Below are positions 8,317 to 17,521 of a stretch of 64,000 bases of DNA, in pieces (within the stretch, counting starts at the first letter, position 1; each line of letters starts with the position of its first letter). Origin of the DNA: an uncultured Cohaesibacter sp. (GTDB lineage Bacteria > Pseudomonadota > Alphaproteobacteria > Rhizobiales > Cohaesibacteraceae). Location: NCBI RefSeq assembly GCF_963664735.1, contig NZ_OY761553.1, forward strand, positions 1,999,303 to 2,063,302. The letters run 5' to 3'. The notes under the pieces were generated by a model that worked only from the letters and a program-made list of their open reading frames with translations, was not told where the DNA came from and did not search any database. The translations under genes were made by a program, and so were the position numbers.

Positions 8317-10011
8317 ATGTCGAAATCCTCTCTCGGCCCGAAGAGCCTTGGCCTGACCACCTGTCTGATGATCAGCACCGGTTTGATTCTTTCTTTCACT
8401 CAATCTCTTGACGAAGACAGATCCGCGGCAGTCTCGCAGGCCGATTTGCGACAGCAAGGCTGGACAAACGAAATGCTCGCACAGGCTTCTGTCTCCTTGC
8501 CTGCATCCCCAAAGCCCCATTCCGATAATCCCATACTGGCGCGCGCTGCTTTGGCTGCTGCCCCTGCACCACAAAGTGGCTTGGTGAGGAAGACGGCACA
8601 GGCGTCGGCAAGCCAGTTCAGCAAAGGCACCTATATCCAGATTTCCGAACCAGCTGCGAATAAACCCCTTATTGGCAGCAACCTGCCCTATCATGTAGAA
8701 AAATTTGCTGACATCGAAGAGCCGCTCTCGGTCAATGAGAACAATAAGGGAGATCGCCGCCGTCGCTGGAGTTGGGAGCCATTCAAGGTTTCCCATGGCA
8801 GACGCGAGATCGCCATGAACTGGTCCGGCTCGGTGTGGCATATGGCCAGCCCGTTGCTTGAAGAAAACAACGATGATCTGCCCAAGCTGACATTTGAGCC
8901 TGCCGAAGACCTGAGCTTGGTCATGGCCGATGCCCAACAGTTCCTCAAAACGGAGACCAATCCTGCAGGCTCCGATATGATGTATGCGCAGAATGACGAA
9001 GGAGATCAGGCACCCAATACCGCTGACGGCATCATAACGGGCTCAACTGCTCTGGCCTATGCGCCGACGTCCAGCGCAACCGATGCCCCCTTTGAAGCCA
9101 TCCTGACTGAACAGCGCAAGGGCGAGATCAGCGAAGACAATCAGGTCACTATTCTGGGCGCGATTGATGACTTCAATTCCGAGAAGACGGCGGACCAGAC
9201 CGAGCAGACGACAGAACTTGCAGCCATTGCTCCTATTGATGCCCTGCCACGGGTTCGCGCGCCATATAAACCGGCTCCGTCAGAGCTTGCCGATAATTCC
9301 AAGGTCAGCAAGCCGCTGGACATCTCTCCTATTGTCGCAGCTGTTGAGACCTATTCCGCTTCCAATGATGCAGCTTTTACAGACGAAGACAAAGAGAAGT
9401 CAGTTCCTCTGACATTGGCAAAAAGCAAAGCGCGCCGCGCAGAGCTTCAGTTGGCCAAGCTCTCTGGTGATGATGAAGGCGAAGCCAACAAGAAAAAATC
9501 CCGCTGGGCGAGCTGGTTCAATTTCTCCAGCAAAAAAGCCAAGATCGACGCCAGAGGTGAACATGCCTGGGTGACGAACAAGTTGCCTAAATCATCCTAC
9601 ACCGAAAAGCAGAAAACGTGCCTGGCCAATGCCATCTATTTCGAAAGCCGCTCCGAGCCGGAAGATGGTCAGGTTGCCGTCGGTCAGGTGGTTCTGAACC
9701 GCGTCAAGAACCCGGCCTATCCAAACACGATTTGTGGTGTCGTCTATCAGAACCAGAATAAACGCAACGCATGCCAGTTTTCCTTTGCTTGCGACGGCAT
9801 CCCTGATCGTGTTCGCTCCAAGAAAGCCTGGGATCTTGCCTGGAAACTCGCCAATGAAGTCGTGAATGAAGAAGTCTGGCTCAAGTCCGTTGGCTCATCT
9901 ACCCATTATCATGCAACCTATGTGCATCCGAAATGGGCGCGCACGATGAAAAAACGTAAAAAGATCGGCTTGCACATCTTCTACAAGACCTATGGCGGCG
10001 GCTGGAGCTGA
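8317..10011 (+). CDS. SleB/CwlJ-type cell wall hydrolase, envelope-anchored
   Basis: A 564-residue protein. An N-terminal hydrophobic segment (about residues 7-25) probably anchors or exports it. Residues 30-410 are low-complexity, rich in Ala, Ser, Glu and Lys, and look disordered. The C-terminal 140 residues form the Hydrolase_2 (SleB/CwlJ) domain: CLANAIYFESRSEP with the probable catalytic Glu, VAVGQVVLNRV, a CQFSFACDG element and a THYHATYV His motif. Related domains cut peptidoglycan in spore germination; in Gram-negatives the role is presumably wall remodelling. The ATG at 8317 is preferred to an upstream TTG because GGTGA lies just before it. Confidence 0.83.
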   Translation: MSKSSLGPKSLGLTTCLMISTGLILSFTQSLDEDRSAAVSQADLRQQGWTNEMLAQASVSLPASPKPHSDNPILARAALAAAPAPQSGLVRKTAQASASQFSKGTYIQISEPAANKPLIGSNLPYHVEKFADIEEPLSVNENNKGDRRRRWSWEPFKVSHGRREIAMNWSGSVWHMASPLLEENNDDLPKLTFEPAEDLSLVMADAQQFLKTETNPAGSDMMYAQNDEGDQAPNTADGIITGSTALAYAPTSSATDAPFEAILTEQRKGEISEDNQVTILGAIDDFNSEKTADQTEQTTELAAIAPIDALPRVRAPYKPAPSELADNSKVSKPLDISPIVAAVETYSASNDAAFTDEDKEKSVPLTLAKSKARRAELQLAKLSGDDEGEANKKKSRWASWFNFSSKKAKIDARGEHAWVTNKLPKSSYTEKQKTCLANAIYFESRSEPEDGQVAVGQVVLNRVKNPAYPNTICGVVYQNQNKRNACQFSFACDGIPDRVRSKKAWDLAWKLANEVVNEEVWLKSVGSSTHYHATYVHPKWARTMKKRKKIGLHIFYKTYGGGWS

Positions 10012-10327
10012 TCGCTCATTCGCTTCAAGTCAGCATATCGTGAATTGCAAATGACATTGCCAAAAGCAGATCCTCAGGGATCTGCTTTTTTATTTGAGAC
10101 CGCCTTTCAAAAACAAAATCTAAAATTTGAATAATTTATAGCACATTCCGTAAAAACTATATTCATGCTAATTTTTACAATAATTTGAAATAATCATTTC
10201 TTTAAAGCGTGAATTTCGGGAAAAAAGTGAAAATACGTTCCGTCTTATAAATTGTTTTTTTATCTATCTTGAACAAAATGCAACCAAAGTTAGTCCTGTC
10301 AAATTTTCACATTTATTCGGTGCCCTC
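10012..10327. other. Intergenic region, terminator then AT-rich promoter zone
   Basis: 316 bp. After the terminator at 10062-10091 the sequence is AT-rich (10110-10310) and should contain the promoter of the chemoreceptor that follows. No gene seen. Confidence 0.5.
10062..10091 (+). terminator. Rho-independent terminator of the SleB-type hydrolase gene
   Basis: AAAAGCAGATCC (10062-10073), a 4-nt TCAG loop and GGATCTGCTTTT (10078-10089) form a perfect 12-bp stem running into a T tract, 50 bp after the stop codon. Confidence 0.9.
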
Positions 10328-12313
10328 ATGTTTTCTCGTTTCCGTAAGCGTTTCACTTTCGCTCAATCCCTGAAAATTTCACATCGTATCATCGCGCTGA
10401 CTGTGGTGTGTCTGCTTGGCGTCGCCATTCTGGGGGCGACGAACTATTATGGTTCCCTGAACCGCACGTCCCTGATCAGCAAGGGAGAAAGCGCTTCTGC
10501 CATCAAAGACATCGTTCAACAAGTCAATCTGGCCGTGCTGAACATGAAGAGCAATGCGAGTGACTTTCTAACGCTTGGCGAAACGAAATATTCGGTACGA
10601 TTCAATCTGGCATATGAAGATGCCAACAAACGTCTTGACGAAATTGCGTCAGTCGATCCCGAGGGCACGACACAAGCCCCTATCCTTGAGCTGAGAGAAG
10701 CTCTTACGAAAGACAAGGACAGTTTCGAAAAGATCGTCGCCAAGAAAAACAAAATTGGCCTGAAGGAAACTCAGGGCATGCAAGGCGAGCTTAACATGAT
10801 CGCCAACAAGGTCGACGACATCATCAAGAAGACCAATAACCAGCAATTGATGGTTCATGCTCTGGAGATGCATCTGCTGGAGAAAGAGTTTTTGAGAACG
10901 TCGAATGCCAGCTTGCTCGAGACGCTCAAAAAGGAACAAAAGGCACTGTCCAATGCCGTTGCAACGGCCATGATGACGGCAGAGGATCGCAAGGAAATTC
11001 TTGAGGGCACGGCCAAATATGCAGAAATGCTAAACAGCATACAGGCAGCCAAAATCGAGCTTTTCCGCATGTCTGCCGAAATGAACTCCATCTATAACAG
11101 CATGTCGTTCAAATTCTCGTCCATTCGTGAACTCGCAGCCAAAACCGCAGAAATTGCCCAAAATGAATTGGTCGAGATCGACAAACACGTCACCTATATT
11201 TTTGCGGCAACTCTGCTGGGCTCTGTTATTCTGACGGTCCTGTTCGGCTTCCTGCTTGGCCGCAGTATCGTTCGGCCGATTCGCACGATCATCAGCTCCA
11301 TGAACAATCTGGCTGAAGGTGATCACCAGTCTGAAATTCCTTATATTGCAAGACGCAACGAAATTGGTGATATCGCAAAAGCGGTGGAAGTATTCCGCCA
11401 CAACGCCGTGGAACGCGAGCGGCTGAAAACAATGAGCGAAAAGGAACAGGAAGCAAGACTGCATCGCCAGCAGCGCATGGAAGAGCTCATTGAACAGTTC
11501 CGCTCTCTGGCGCAACAAACCATGCAGGCTGTGGCTGACAAATCCAAAGGCATGGAAGAAATTGCCAGCACCCTTTCAGCCAACTCTACCCAAACATCGA
11601 GTCAGGCAGACACTGTGGAACGCTCTTCCAACGATGCGCAAGAGCATTTCCAGGCCGTCGCGGCTGCCGCTGAGGAGCTTTCTGCTTCAATTAGCGAGAT
11701 CGGGCGTCAAACCGAAAGCTCTTCGATGGTAATTCAGAGAGCGGTCAATACGGCCACGGCCGCTGACCAAAAGATTTCCAGTCTGGCAACGGCAGCCCAG
11801 CAGGTCGGCGAAGTGGTCACCATGATTCAGAATATCGCCGAGCAGACCAATTTGCTCGCCCTCAACGCCACCATCGAAGCTGCGCGCGCCGGAGAGGCTG
11901 GTCGTGGGTTTGCTGTGGTTGCAGCTGAAGTCAAGGAATTGGCAAACCAGACCAGCAAGGCAACAGAAGAAATTTCTGGTCAGATTTCCGCCATCCAGTC
12001 TGAAACCGATGACGCGGTGGAAGCGATCCGCGCCATCACCCAGACCATGACCGAAGTTGGCTCCACATCCAACACCATCGCTGCTGCGGTGGAAGAACAG
12101 GGCAGCGCAACACAGAATATCAGTGAGAATGTTCAGCGGGCTGCCGTTGGAGCGGCAAATATCACCGAGAATATTGCCAGCGTTGCTGAAGCAGCAGGAG
12201 CAAACCTCCACTCTGCTCAGTCGGTGCTGACGGTATCTCATGAAATGCTGACGCAGACCGAAGAATTGCAGAATCTGGTCAATCAATTCCTCGAGGATGT
12301 CGCTGCGGCATAA
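10328..12313 (+). CDS. Methyl-accepting chemotaxis protein with HBM sensor domain
   Basis: A 661-residue chemoreceptor. TM1 spans about residues 21-41. The periplasmic part (about 45-285) is all-helical and contains [12 protein letters not shown] and [10 protein letters not shown], which match the helical bimodular (HBM) sensor domain. TM2 is near 288-310, followed by a HAMP domain with the SIVRPI start. The C-terminal signalling domain has the hairpin-tip motif [23 protein letters not shown] receptors such as McpS of Pseudomonas sense organic acids, but the ligand here is unknown. There is no C-terminal CheR/CheB-binding pentapeptide. Its terminator is shared with the converging uracil-DNA glycosylase gene. 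Confidence 0.92.
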   Translation: MFSRFRKRFTFAQSLKISHRIIALTVVCLLGVAILGATNYYGSLNRTSLISKGESASAIKDIVQQVNLAVLNMKSNASDFLTLGETKYSVRFNLAYEDANKRLDEIASVDPEGTTQAPILELREALTKDKDSFEKIVAKKNKIGLKETQGMQGELNMIANKVDDIIKKTNNQQLMVHALEMHLLEKEFLRTSNASLLETLKKEQKALSNAVATAMMTAEDRKEILEGTAKYAEMLNSIQAAKIELFRMSAEMNSIYNSMSFKFSSIRELAAKTAEIAQNELVEIDKHVTYIFAATLLGSVILTVLFGFLLGRSIVRPIRTIISSMNNLAEGDHQSEIPYIARRNEIGDIAKAVEVFRHNAVERERLKTMSEKEQEARLHRQQRMEELIEQFRSLAQQTMQAVADKSKGMEEIASTLSANSTQTSSQADTVERSSNDAQEHFQAVAAAAEELSASISEIGRQTESSSMVIQRAVNTATAADQKISSLATAAQQVGEVVTMIQNIAEQTNLLALNATIEAARAGEAGRGFAVVAAEVKELANQTSKATEEISGQISAIQSETDDAVEAIRAITQTMTEVGSTSNTIAAAVEEQGSATQNISENVQRAAVGAANITENIASVAEAAGANLHSAQSVLTVSHEMLTQTEELQNLVNQFLEDVAAA

Positions 12314-12344
12314 GCTGCAACTGCGCAAAATAACAAGAAGCTAA

Positions 12345-12377
12345 GGCCGTGAGGGGATCTCCCGCGCGGCCTTTTTT
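12345..12377. terminator. Terminator between the converging chemoreceptor and glycosylase genes
   Basis: GGCCG (12345-12349) pairs with CGGCC (12367-12371), with an inner GGG/CCC, followed by six T on the plus strand. It lies 32 bp after the chemoreceptor stop and 45 bp from the glycosylase stop. Confidence 0.8.
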
Positions 12378-12421
12378 CACTCTATTTTATCGCTTGCTGA
12401 GGCGTGATCTTAAACGGCGCT

Positions 12422-13336
12422 TTACCTCAACGCATCCAGTTTGGCTGCCACTTCGAGCAAATCTTGCCAGGCAGCGCGCTTTTGGGCTGGCGTACGCAAC
12501 AAGAAGGCCGGATGCAGGGTGGGCATGACGGGGATTTCCCGACGAGGCAAATCCTGCCCGCCAACGGCGTAGGTCCACCAACGGCCACGAAGGCGCATGA
12601 TGCCGTCTTTGCTACCCAACAATTGCTGAGCTGATGTGCCGCCAAGAAACACAAGGATCTTGGGATTGACCAGCTCTATGTGCCGATGAATGAACGGCTG
12701 CATGAGGGTTTGTTCGTCCAGGCTGGGCTTACGGTTTCCCGGCGGGCGCCAGGGCAGGATATTGGTGATATAACTGTTGGACCGGTCCAATCTGACGGCC
12801 GCCATCATCTTGTCGAGCAACTGTCCCGCCCGGCCGACGAAAGGCACTCCCTGCAAATCCTCATCTCGGCCCGGCGCTTCGCCGACGAACATTACGTCAG
12901 CGGAGGGATTGCCATCTCCGAAAACCAGATTCTTGGCAGAGAATTTCAGGCTGCATCCATCAAAAGATGAGAGCGTCTGGCGCAATTGTTCAAGGCTGGT
13001 GGCCTTGAGTGCGGCTTCGCGGGCATCCTCAACAGCGCCCGGAGCACCAGCAACGGCCCCGGCGCCCTGCCCATTGTGCACCGCAGCATTGAACGAAGGA
13101 TGGGATTGATTCCCCGCCGCCGCTGGCGTAGGTCTATGAGAGGGACTTTGAGGGGAGGAAGGCCTGTTTTCTTGCGAATTCGGAACAACGCGCGTCTTTT
13201 GACGCGCTTGTGCCTGCCGCAAACTTTCGGCAAAGCGATCTTGCGGCGCAGCATCAACAACACAATCCACGCCCATCGCCTCGTACCAATCGAGGAGGGT
13301 TTTAAGATCATGAGCTGTTGTCACCACGTTATGCAT
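12422..13336 (-). CDS. Uracil-DNA glycosylase, family 4-like, lacking most iron-sulfur ligands
   Basis: A 304-residue protein. Residues 1-115 are a poorly conserved, Pro/Ala-rich N-terminus. The glycosylase fold follows: LVFGDGNP, motif [48 protein letters not shown] and motif [10 protein letters not shown]. Family-4 enzymes bind a 4Fe-4S cluster through four Cys. Here the first pair is reduced to DGCSLK with one Cys, the Cys before RPP is Trp, and the later helix Cys is Met, so a cluster is unlikely. It presumably removes uracil from DNA. GTG at 13345 is an alternative start; neither start has a clear ribosome-binding site. It diverges from etfD. Confidence 0.85.
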   Translation of the reverse strand: MHNVVTTAHDLKTLLDWYEAMGVDCVVDAAPQDRFAESLRQAQARQKTRVVPNSQENRPSSPQSPSHRPTPAAAGNQSHPSFNAAVHNGQGAGAVAGAPGAVEDAREAALKATSLEQLRQTLSSFDGCSLKFSAKNLVFGDGNPSADVMFVGEAPGRDEDLQGVPFVGRAGQLLDKMMAAVRLDRSNSYITNILPWRPPGNRKPSLDEQTLMQPFIHRHIELVNPKILVFLGGTSAQQLLGSKDGIMRLRGRWWTYAVGGQDLPRREIPVMPTLHPAFLLRTPAQKRAAWQDLLEVAAKLDALR

Positions 13337-13448
13337 ATTGAACACTTGGATTCGGGCTTCTTTTTCCGCTAATGGTATTCCTTATAGGGCCAACTGCAAT
13401 AAGTGTCGATAGAAAGCCTGTCGACCGGATAATGAAAAGGACCTTCAC

Positions 13449-15125
13449 ATGACAGAGGTGAACGAACTTCCAGAACGCGAAAGCATGGAATTCGACGTGG
13501 TGATCGTTGGCGCAGGGCCTGCCGGGCTGTCTGCAGCGATACGGATCAAGCAGCAAGCTGCCGAAAAGAATGAAGACATATCGGTTGTGGTTCTGGAAAA
13601 AGGCTCGGAAGTGGGTGCGCATATTCTTTCCGGTGCGGTCATTGATCCTGTGGCTCTCAGCCGCCTGATCCCCGACTGGAAAGAGGATGAAAGCTGCCCG
13701 GTGAAAGTGGCCGTCAAGAAAGACAAATTCCGTCTGCTTGGACCAGCCGGAGCGATCAGTCTTCCCGGTTTCATCATGCCGCCGCTGATGCACAATCATG
13801 GCAACTATATCATCTCCCTTGGCAATCTTTGCCGCTGGTTGGCCGAGAAGGCTGAGGAAATGGGGGTAGAAATCTATCCCGGATTTGCTGCGGCCGAATT
13901 ACTCTATGATGACAAGGGCGCCCTGCGCGGTGTTGCCACCGGCGACATGGGCCTTGGCAAAGATGGCCAGCCCAAGGACACCTATATGCGTGGCATGGAG
14001 CTTTTGGGCAAATATACGCTCATCAGCGAAGGCGTGCGCGGCTCTCTGGCCAAGCAGTTGATTGCCAATTATCAGCTCGACAAAGACTGCGACGTGCCGA
14101 AATTCGGCATTGGCATCAAGGAAATCTGGGAAGTGGACCCGGCCAAACATCAGGAAGGCGTGATCGAGCATACTTTCGGCTGGCCGCTGGACAGCTCCAC
14201 CGGTGGCGGCTCCTTCCTCTATCACATGGAAGACAATCAGGTGGCTGTCGGGCTCGTGGTCTATCTCAACTACAAGAACCCTTATCTGTCTCCGTTTGAA
14301 GAATTCCAGCGGTTCAAGACCCACCCGACCGTCAAGCCTCTGTTTGAAGGTGCCAAACGCATTTCCTATGGCGCACGCTGCATCGCAGAAGGCGGCTATC
14401 AGTCAGTGCCGCGCCTCACCTTCCCCGGAGGGGCGCTCATCGGCTGTGCGGCAGGCTTTGTCAACGTGCCTCGCATCAAGGGCATTCACAATGCCATGGA
14501 TTCGGGCATCTTTGCCGCAAACGCAGTTGTCAACGCCCTGACCGAAGGCCGCTCTGGCGACGAATTGGTGGCGTTTGAGGAAGGTTGGCGCAAGGGCCCA
14601 ATCGGCAAGGACTTGTTCAAGGTGCGGAACGTCAAGCCGCTCTGGTCCAAGTTTGGGCTGTTCCTTGGCGTCGGTTTCGGCGGGCTCGACATGTGGACCA
14701 ACTCGCTGTTCGGCTTTTCCTTCTTCGGCACCCAGAAGCATGGCAAGACGGACGCCAAGGCTACCCTTCCCGCTTCCCAGTGCAAGCCGATCGACTATCC
14801 CAAGCCCGATGGCAAGATCACCTTTGATCGTTTGAGCTCTGTCTATCTGTCCGGAGCCAATCACGAAGAAGATCAGCCGTGCCATCTGGTGGTGGGTGAT
14901 GAAGCTTTGCAGAAAAGCTCCGAGCATGATGTTTATGCCGGACTTTCCCAGCGCTTCTGCCCGGCCGCCGTTTATGAATGGGATGAAAGCGGTGAAGCGC
15001 CAAGCTATGTCATCAACGCGGCCAACTGCGTCCACTGCAAGACCTGTGACATCAAGGATCCGAACGGCAACATTACATGGACCGTCCCGGAAGGCGGCGG
15101 CGGGCCGACTTACCCCAACATGTAA
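13449..15125 (+). CDS. etfD: Electron transfer flavoprotein-ubiquinone oxidoreductase
   Basis: A 558-residue membrane-associated flavoenzyme passing electrons from ETF (acyl-CoA and other dehydrogenases) to ubiquinone. The FAD-binding motif VGAGPAGLSAA is at residues 20-30. The C-terminal ferredoxin-like part has the 4Fe-4S ligands FCPA and NCVHCKTC, and the chain ends with the family's usual GGGGPTYPNM. Length is normal. AAGGA precedes the ATG. The last 45 bp of coding sequence are repeated twice more downstream (15189-15233 and 15301-15345), and an 11-bp inverted repeat spans the stop codon. The ETF subunit genes are not in the window. Confidence 0.97.
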   Translation: MTEVNELPERESMEFDVVIVGAGPAGLSAAIRIKQQAAEKNEDISVVVLEKGSEVGAHILSGAVIDPVALSRLIPDWKEDESCPVKVAVKKDKFRLLGPAGAISLPGFIMPPLMHNHGNYIISLGNLCRWLAEKAEEMGVEIYPGFAAAELLYDDKGALRGVATGDMGLGKDGQPKDTYMRGMELLGKYTLISEGVRGSLAKQLIANYQLDKDCDVPKFGIGIKEIWEVDPAKHQEGVIEHTFGWPLDSSTGGGSFLYHMEDNQVAVGLVVYLNYKNPYLSPFEEFQRFKTHPTVKPLFEGAKRISYGARCIAEGGYQSVPRLTFPGGALIGCAAGFVNVPRIKGIHNAMDSGIFAANAVVNALTEGRSGDELVAFEEGWRKGPIGKDLFKVRNVKPLWSKFGLFLGVGFGGLDMWTNSLFGFSFFGTQKHGKTDAKATLPASQCKPIDYPKPDGKITFDRLSSVYLSGANHEEDQPCHLVVGDEALQKSSEHDVYAGLSQRFCPAAVYEWDESGEAPSYVINAANCVHCKTCDIKDPNGNITWTVPEGGGGPTYPNM

Positions 15126-15135
15126 CGGTCCATGT
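15075..15135 (+). repeat. 11-bp inverted repeat across the etfD stop codon
   Basis: ACATGGACCGT (15075-15085) and ACGGTCCATGT (15125-15135) are perfect reverse complements; TTTCTTT follows. In RNA the last codons of etfD would form the loop, so the element looks like a terminator built into the gene end. Confidence 0.7.
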
Positions 15136-15345
15136 TTCTTTGCCGATAGGCTCGTCATGCGGGAAAGACCCGCATGGCCTATCTGGTGACCGTCCCCGAG
15201 GGTGGCGGCGGGCCGACATATCCGAACATGTGAGGATGTCACAGCTTTTTTCTTCGATAAGCTGGTCTCGCGCGGTAGATCGCGCGAGGCTTATCTGGTG
15301 ACCATCCCGGAAGGCGGCGGCGGGCCGACCTATTACACAGCCCGA
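15081..15345 (+). repeat. Array of three copies of the etfD 3' end separated by hairpins
   Basis: Copies start at 15081 (end of the gene itself), 15189 and 15301, periods of 108 and 112 bp. Copy 2 encodes the same VPEGGGGPTYPNM-stop with almost only synonymous changes; copy 3 encodes IPEGGGGPTY and then diverges. Each spacer holds a nested hairpin: GATAGGC/GCCTATC around ATGCGGG/CCCGCAT (15145-15183), and GATAAGC/GCTTATC around CTCGCGCG/CGCGCGAG (15256-15295). Outer arms and the following TCTGGTGACC are conserved, while inner arms differ yet remain paired. A short frame ATG 15174 to TGA 15233 would encode a 19-residue peptide. Confidence 0.85.
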
Positions 15346-15365
15346 CCTCTGCCGGATCATATAAC

Positions 15366-15393
15366 GTAAAAAAGCCGAGCTTATGCCCGGCTT
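15366..15393 (-). terminator. Terminator of cheZ (minus strand)
   Basis: Read on the minus strand, AAGCCG pairs with CGGCTT across a 10-nt loop and runs into a T tract (forward A run at 15368-15373). It lies about 40 bp beyond the cheZ stop. Confidence 0.7.
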
Positions 15394-15431
15394 CAAACCT
15401 CATTGGATGTGACATTGATCTCTAGACTAGG

Positions 15432-16157
15432 TTAGCCAAACAGAGCGTCAATATCATCCTGACTGCTGTCTTTCTCTTCTTCATTCAGCTTTTTGTTGCT
15501 GAAATCAAGATCGGCCAGCATGGCATCCACTTCGTGCTGTTCAACGCCTTCTCCCTTGTGCTGCGGGCCATGAAGAATGAGTTCGCGCTGACGTCGTTCC
15601 TGTTCGGTTTCCTCGGTAAAGGCATCTTCAATGTCCTGCATTTTCATGCGTTCCACGAAAGTGCTCACGCGTTTGTCAATCACGTTCAAAGCATTGACAA
15701 CCTTGGAAATACGCTGGCCTGTAATGTCCTGGAAGGAACAAGCCTCAAAAATCTCGATCACCTTGTCGTTGACCAGAGCCTGATAGGCATCACCGTCGCT
15801 GGGATCAGCGCCCATGATTTCTTCGGCAGAAGACATGATGATATTGGTTGCATTCTCTGTTGCTTCAACAACAGCGTCGAGTTCACGACCGGCATCAGGA
15901 ATGGCCGCATGTCGCATTTCGGATGGGCGCAGGGCTGCAATCTCGTTCTTCATGGACGAGATTTCATGTGCAATCGAGGTAAACTCTTCATAAAGCGACT
16001 TGTCCATGGCTTGTAAGTAGGAATCAAGGCTACCCGCCATAACCTCAGCCAGAGCCATAATGTCGTTCAGAGATACGGCTTCGCCCTTATTCTTTTCTAG
16101 AAAGGAAACAAGTTCTGCTACTTTATCAGCACTCAGTTGTTTTGCTTCTGCAGCCAT
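15432..16157 (-). CDS. cheZ: CheZ-type chemotaxis phosphatase
   Basis: A 241-residue, largely helical protein that dephosphorylates CheY-P. The catalytic helix EACSFQDITGQRI carries Asp144 and Gln148, equivalent to Asp143 and Gln147 of E. coli CheZ. The C-terminus SQDDIDALFG, after an acidic linker, matches the CheY-docking peptide at the end of CheZ. The ATG at 16157 is preferred over an in-frame TTG at 16178 because AGAGGA lies 7 bp upstream. It follows cheY on the same strand across a 345-bp spacer full of hairpins, so the two may be transcribed together but at different levels. Confidence 0.9.
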   Translation of the reverse strand: MAAEAKQLSADKVAELVSFLEKNKGEAVSLNDIMALAEVMAGSLDSYLQAMDKSLYEEFTSIAHEISSMKNEIAALRPSEMRHAAIPDAGRELDAVVEATENATNIIMSSAEEIMGADPSDGDAYQALVNDKVIEIFEACSFQDITGQRISKVVNALNVIDKRVSTFVERMKMQDIEDAFTEETEQERRQRELILHGPQHKGEGVEQHEVDAMLADLDFSNKKLNEEEKDSSQDDIDALFG

Positions 16158-16502
16158 TTCGTGATCCTCTTGGGTCAAAAATTTGTTTGTTTAGACGATT
16201 TATACACGCCTATATTTCTGAACATTTCTGCGCATAAACCATCTAAAGCGTCTGTCGTTTTTAGTTTCCCGGATTAGCGAGATTTTGTGCGGTAGACGCC
16301 ACCGTTGACCGCGGAGTGTTCCCTGCGGCATCCCCCTGTAATACTGCACAGGGGCATCTAATTTGTTTCACCAAGAACCCGCTCTCTGTTTAATTCGCCG
16401 CAGAGTGCACCGGGCAATTCCGCCCGGCTCCTCGGCCCAACCAAACAATCGAATTCTTTACGATGCCTCTCTCCCACCTAAAAAAGAGGCATCCACGCCG
16501 TC
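16158..16502 (-). other. cheY-cheZ spacer with three hairpins
   Basis: 345 bp without a gene. Three strong stem-loops are visible: CCCCTGT/ACAGGGG (about 16332-16353), CCGGGC/GCCCGG (about 16413-16430) and GATGCCTCT/AAGAGGCATC (about 16462-16493). None is followed by a good T tract on the minus strand, so they look more like RNA processing or stability elements than plain terminators. Confidence 0.5.
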
Positions 16503-16886
16503 TTAGCTATCGAAGACGGCGTCGATTTTTGTTTTCAGCGTCGCTGCGTTGAAAGGCTTAACGATGTAGTTGTTCACACCGGCTTTCTTGGCTGCAATCA
16601 CGTTTTCAGTTTTGGACTCCGCGGTGACCATGATGAATGGTGTCTTGGAAAGCGAGTCACTGGCACGAACCTGCTTGAGAAGTTCGTAACCGGTCATTGG
16701 TTCCATGTTCCAGTCGGAGATCACCAGCCCATAGCGGCGGTCTTGCATTTTCGCCAAGGCTTCTGTGCCATCTGCTGCATCATCAACATCTTCAAACCCA
16801 AGCTGCTTGAGCAGGTTTTTGATAATGCGGATCATGGTTTTATAGTCGTCGACGACCAATACCGGCATTGAAAGATCGAGGGCCAT
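16503..16886 (-). CDS. cheY: CheY chemotaxis response regulator
   Basis: A 127-residue single-domain receiver. The acidic pocket is Asp13-Asp14, the phosphoacceptor is Asp58 (ISDWNM), the switch Thr is Thr88 (MVTAE) and the conserved Lys is Lys110 (YIVKPF). WNMEPMTGYELLKQVR is close to enterobacterial CheY rather than to a DNA-binding regulator. CheY-P binds the flagellar switch. With cheZ downstream and three chemoreceptors in the window it belongs to a chemotaxis system whose cheA/W/R/B genes lie elsewhere. ATG at 16886 is the only sensible start. Confidence 0.95.
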   Translation of the reverse strand: MALDLSMPVLVVDDYKTMIRIIKNLLKQLGFEDVDDAADGTEALAKMQDRRYGLVISDWNMEPMTGYELLKQVRASDSLSKTPFIMVTAESKTENVIAAKKAGVNNYIVKPFNAATLKTKIDAVFDS

Positions 16887-17521
16887 TTGTTTACTCCAAA
16901 CTCACACTGCATTGCCGCTTCTATCAGCGGAATTTTCGACTTTTCAGACTGTTGGTTTTTGTAATCAGGAAATCTGTGATCCCTGACGTAGTTCGCAGAC
17001 TATCTCAAGGGTTTAAAAAAGCGGTTAACTGGGGTGAAGTAGGAAAAGTGCAAATTACTAACAAAAGCGGCATTTTGTTAGTAAATCATCTGAAATTGCT
17101 TCAAAATTTACTTAGTGGAAGTATTTTGTTTAGCTTTTACTAACCTTTATTTTGATTAACCATAAGTGCTTCGATTTAATCACAGGCTTAATGCTCTCAA
17201 AAGGCAAGTTTATGCACCTCTAGCTCATTTTATACAGCAGCACCCTCAAAAGCTGCTGTAGTGCGGCACGGCAAGCGAACTCAGCACTTGAGCAAATGAC
17301 TGCGGTGATCGGCTGTAACTCAGCCCCAATCCCACTTTGGCTCAATAGACCTATGCCCTGTTGACGCGAGGGGCCGTGTTGCACATGCTAAGAATTGCTG
17401 CGGCGCAGTATTTTTAGCCATTGTCAAATGAATAAGCGCAGCAAGGCCCGCTCGCTCAAGGGAGAGCTTGGTGGCAGAGCGTCAGGAAGAACCGACTCGC
17501 AAAATTCTGGGGAGAACCATT
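16887..17521. other. Divergent intergenic region cheY / maoC with a hairpin
   Basis: 635 bp. An AT-rich zone (17040-17190) probably includes the cheY promoter. A 9-bp stem TACAGCAGC (17233-17241) / GCTGCTGTA (17252-17260) stands in the middle without a T tract. No gene or RNA family recognised. Confidence 0.45.
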
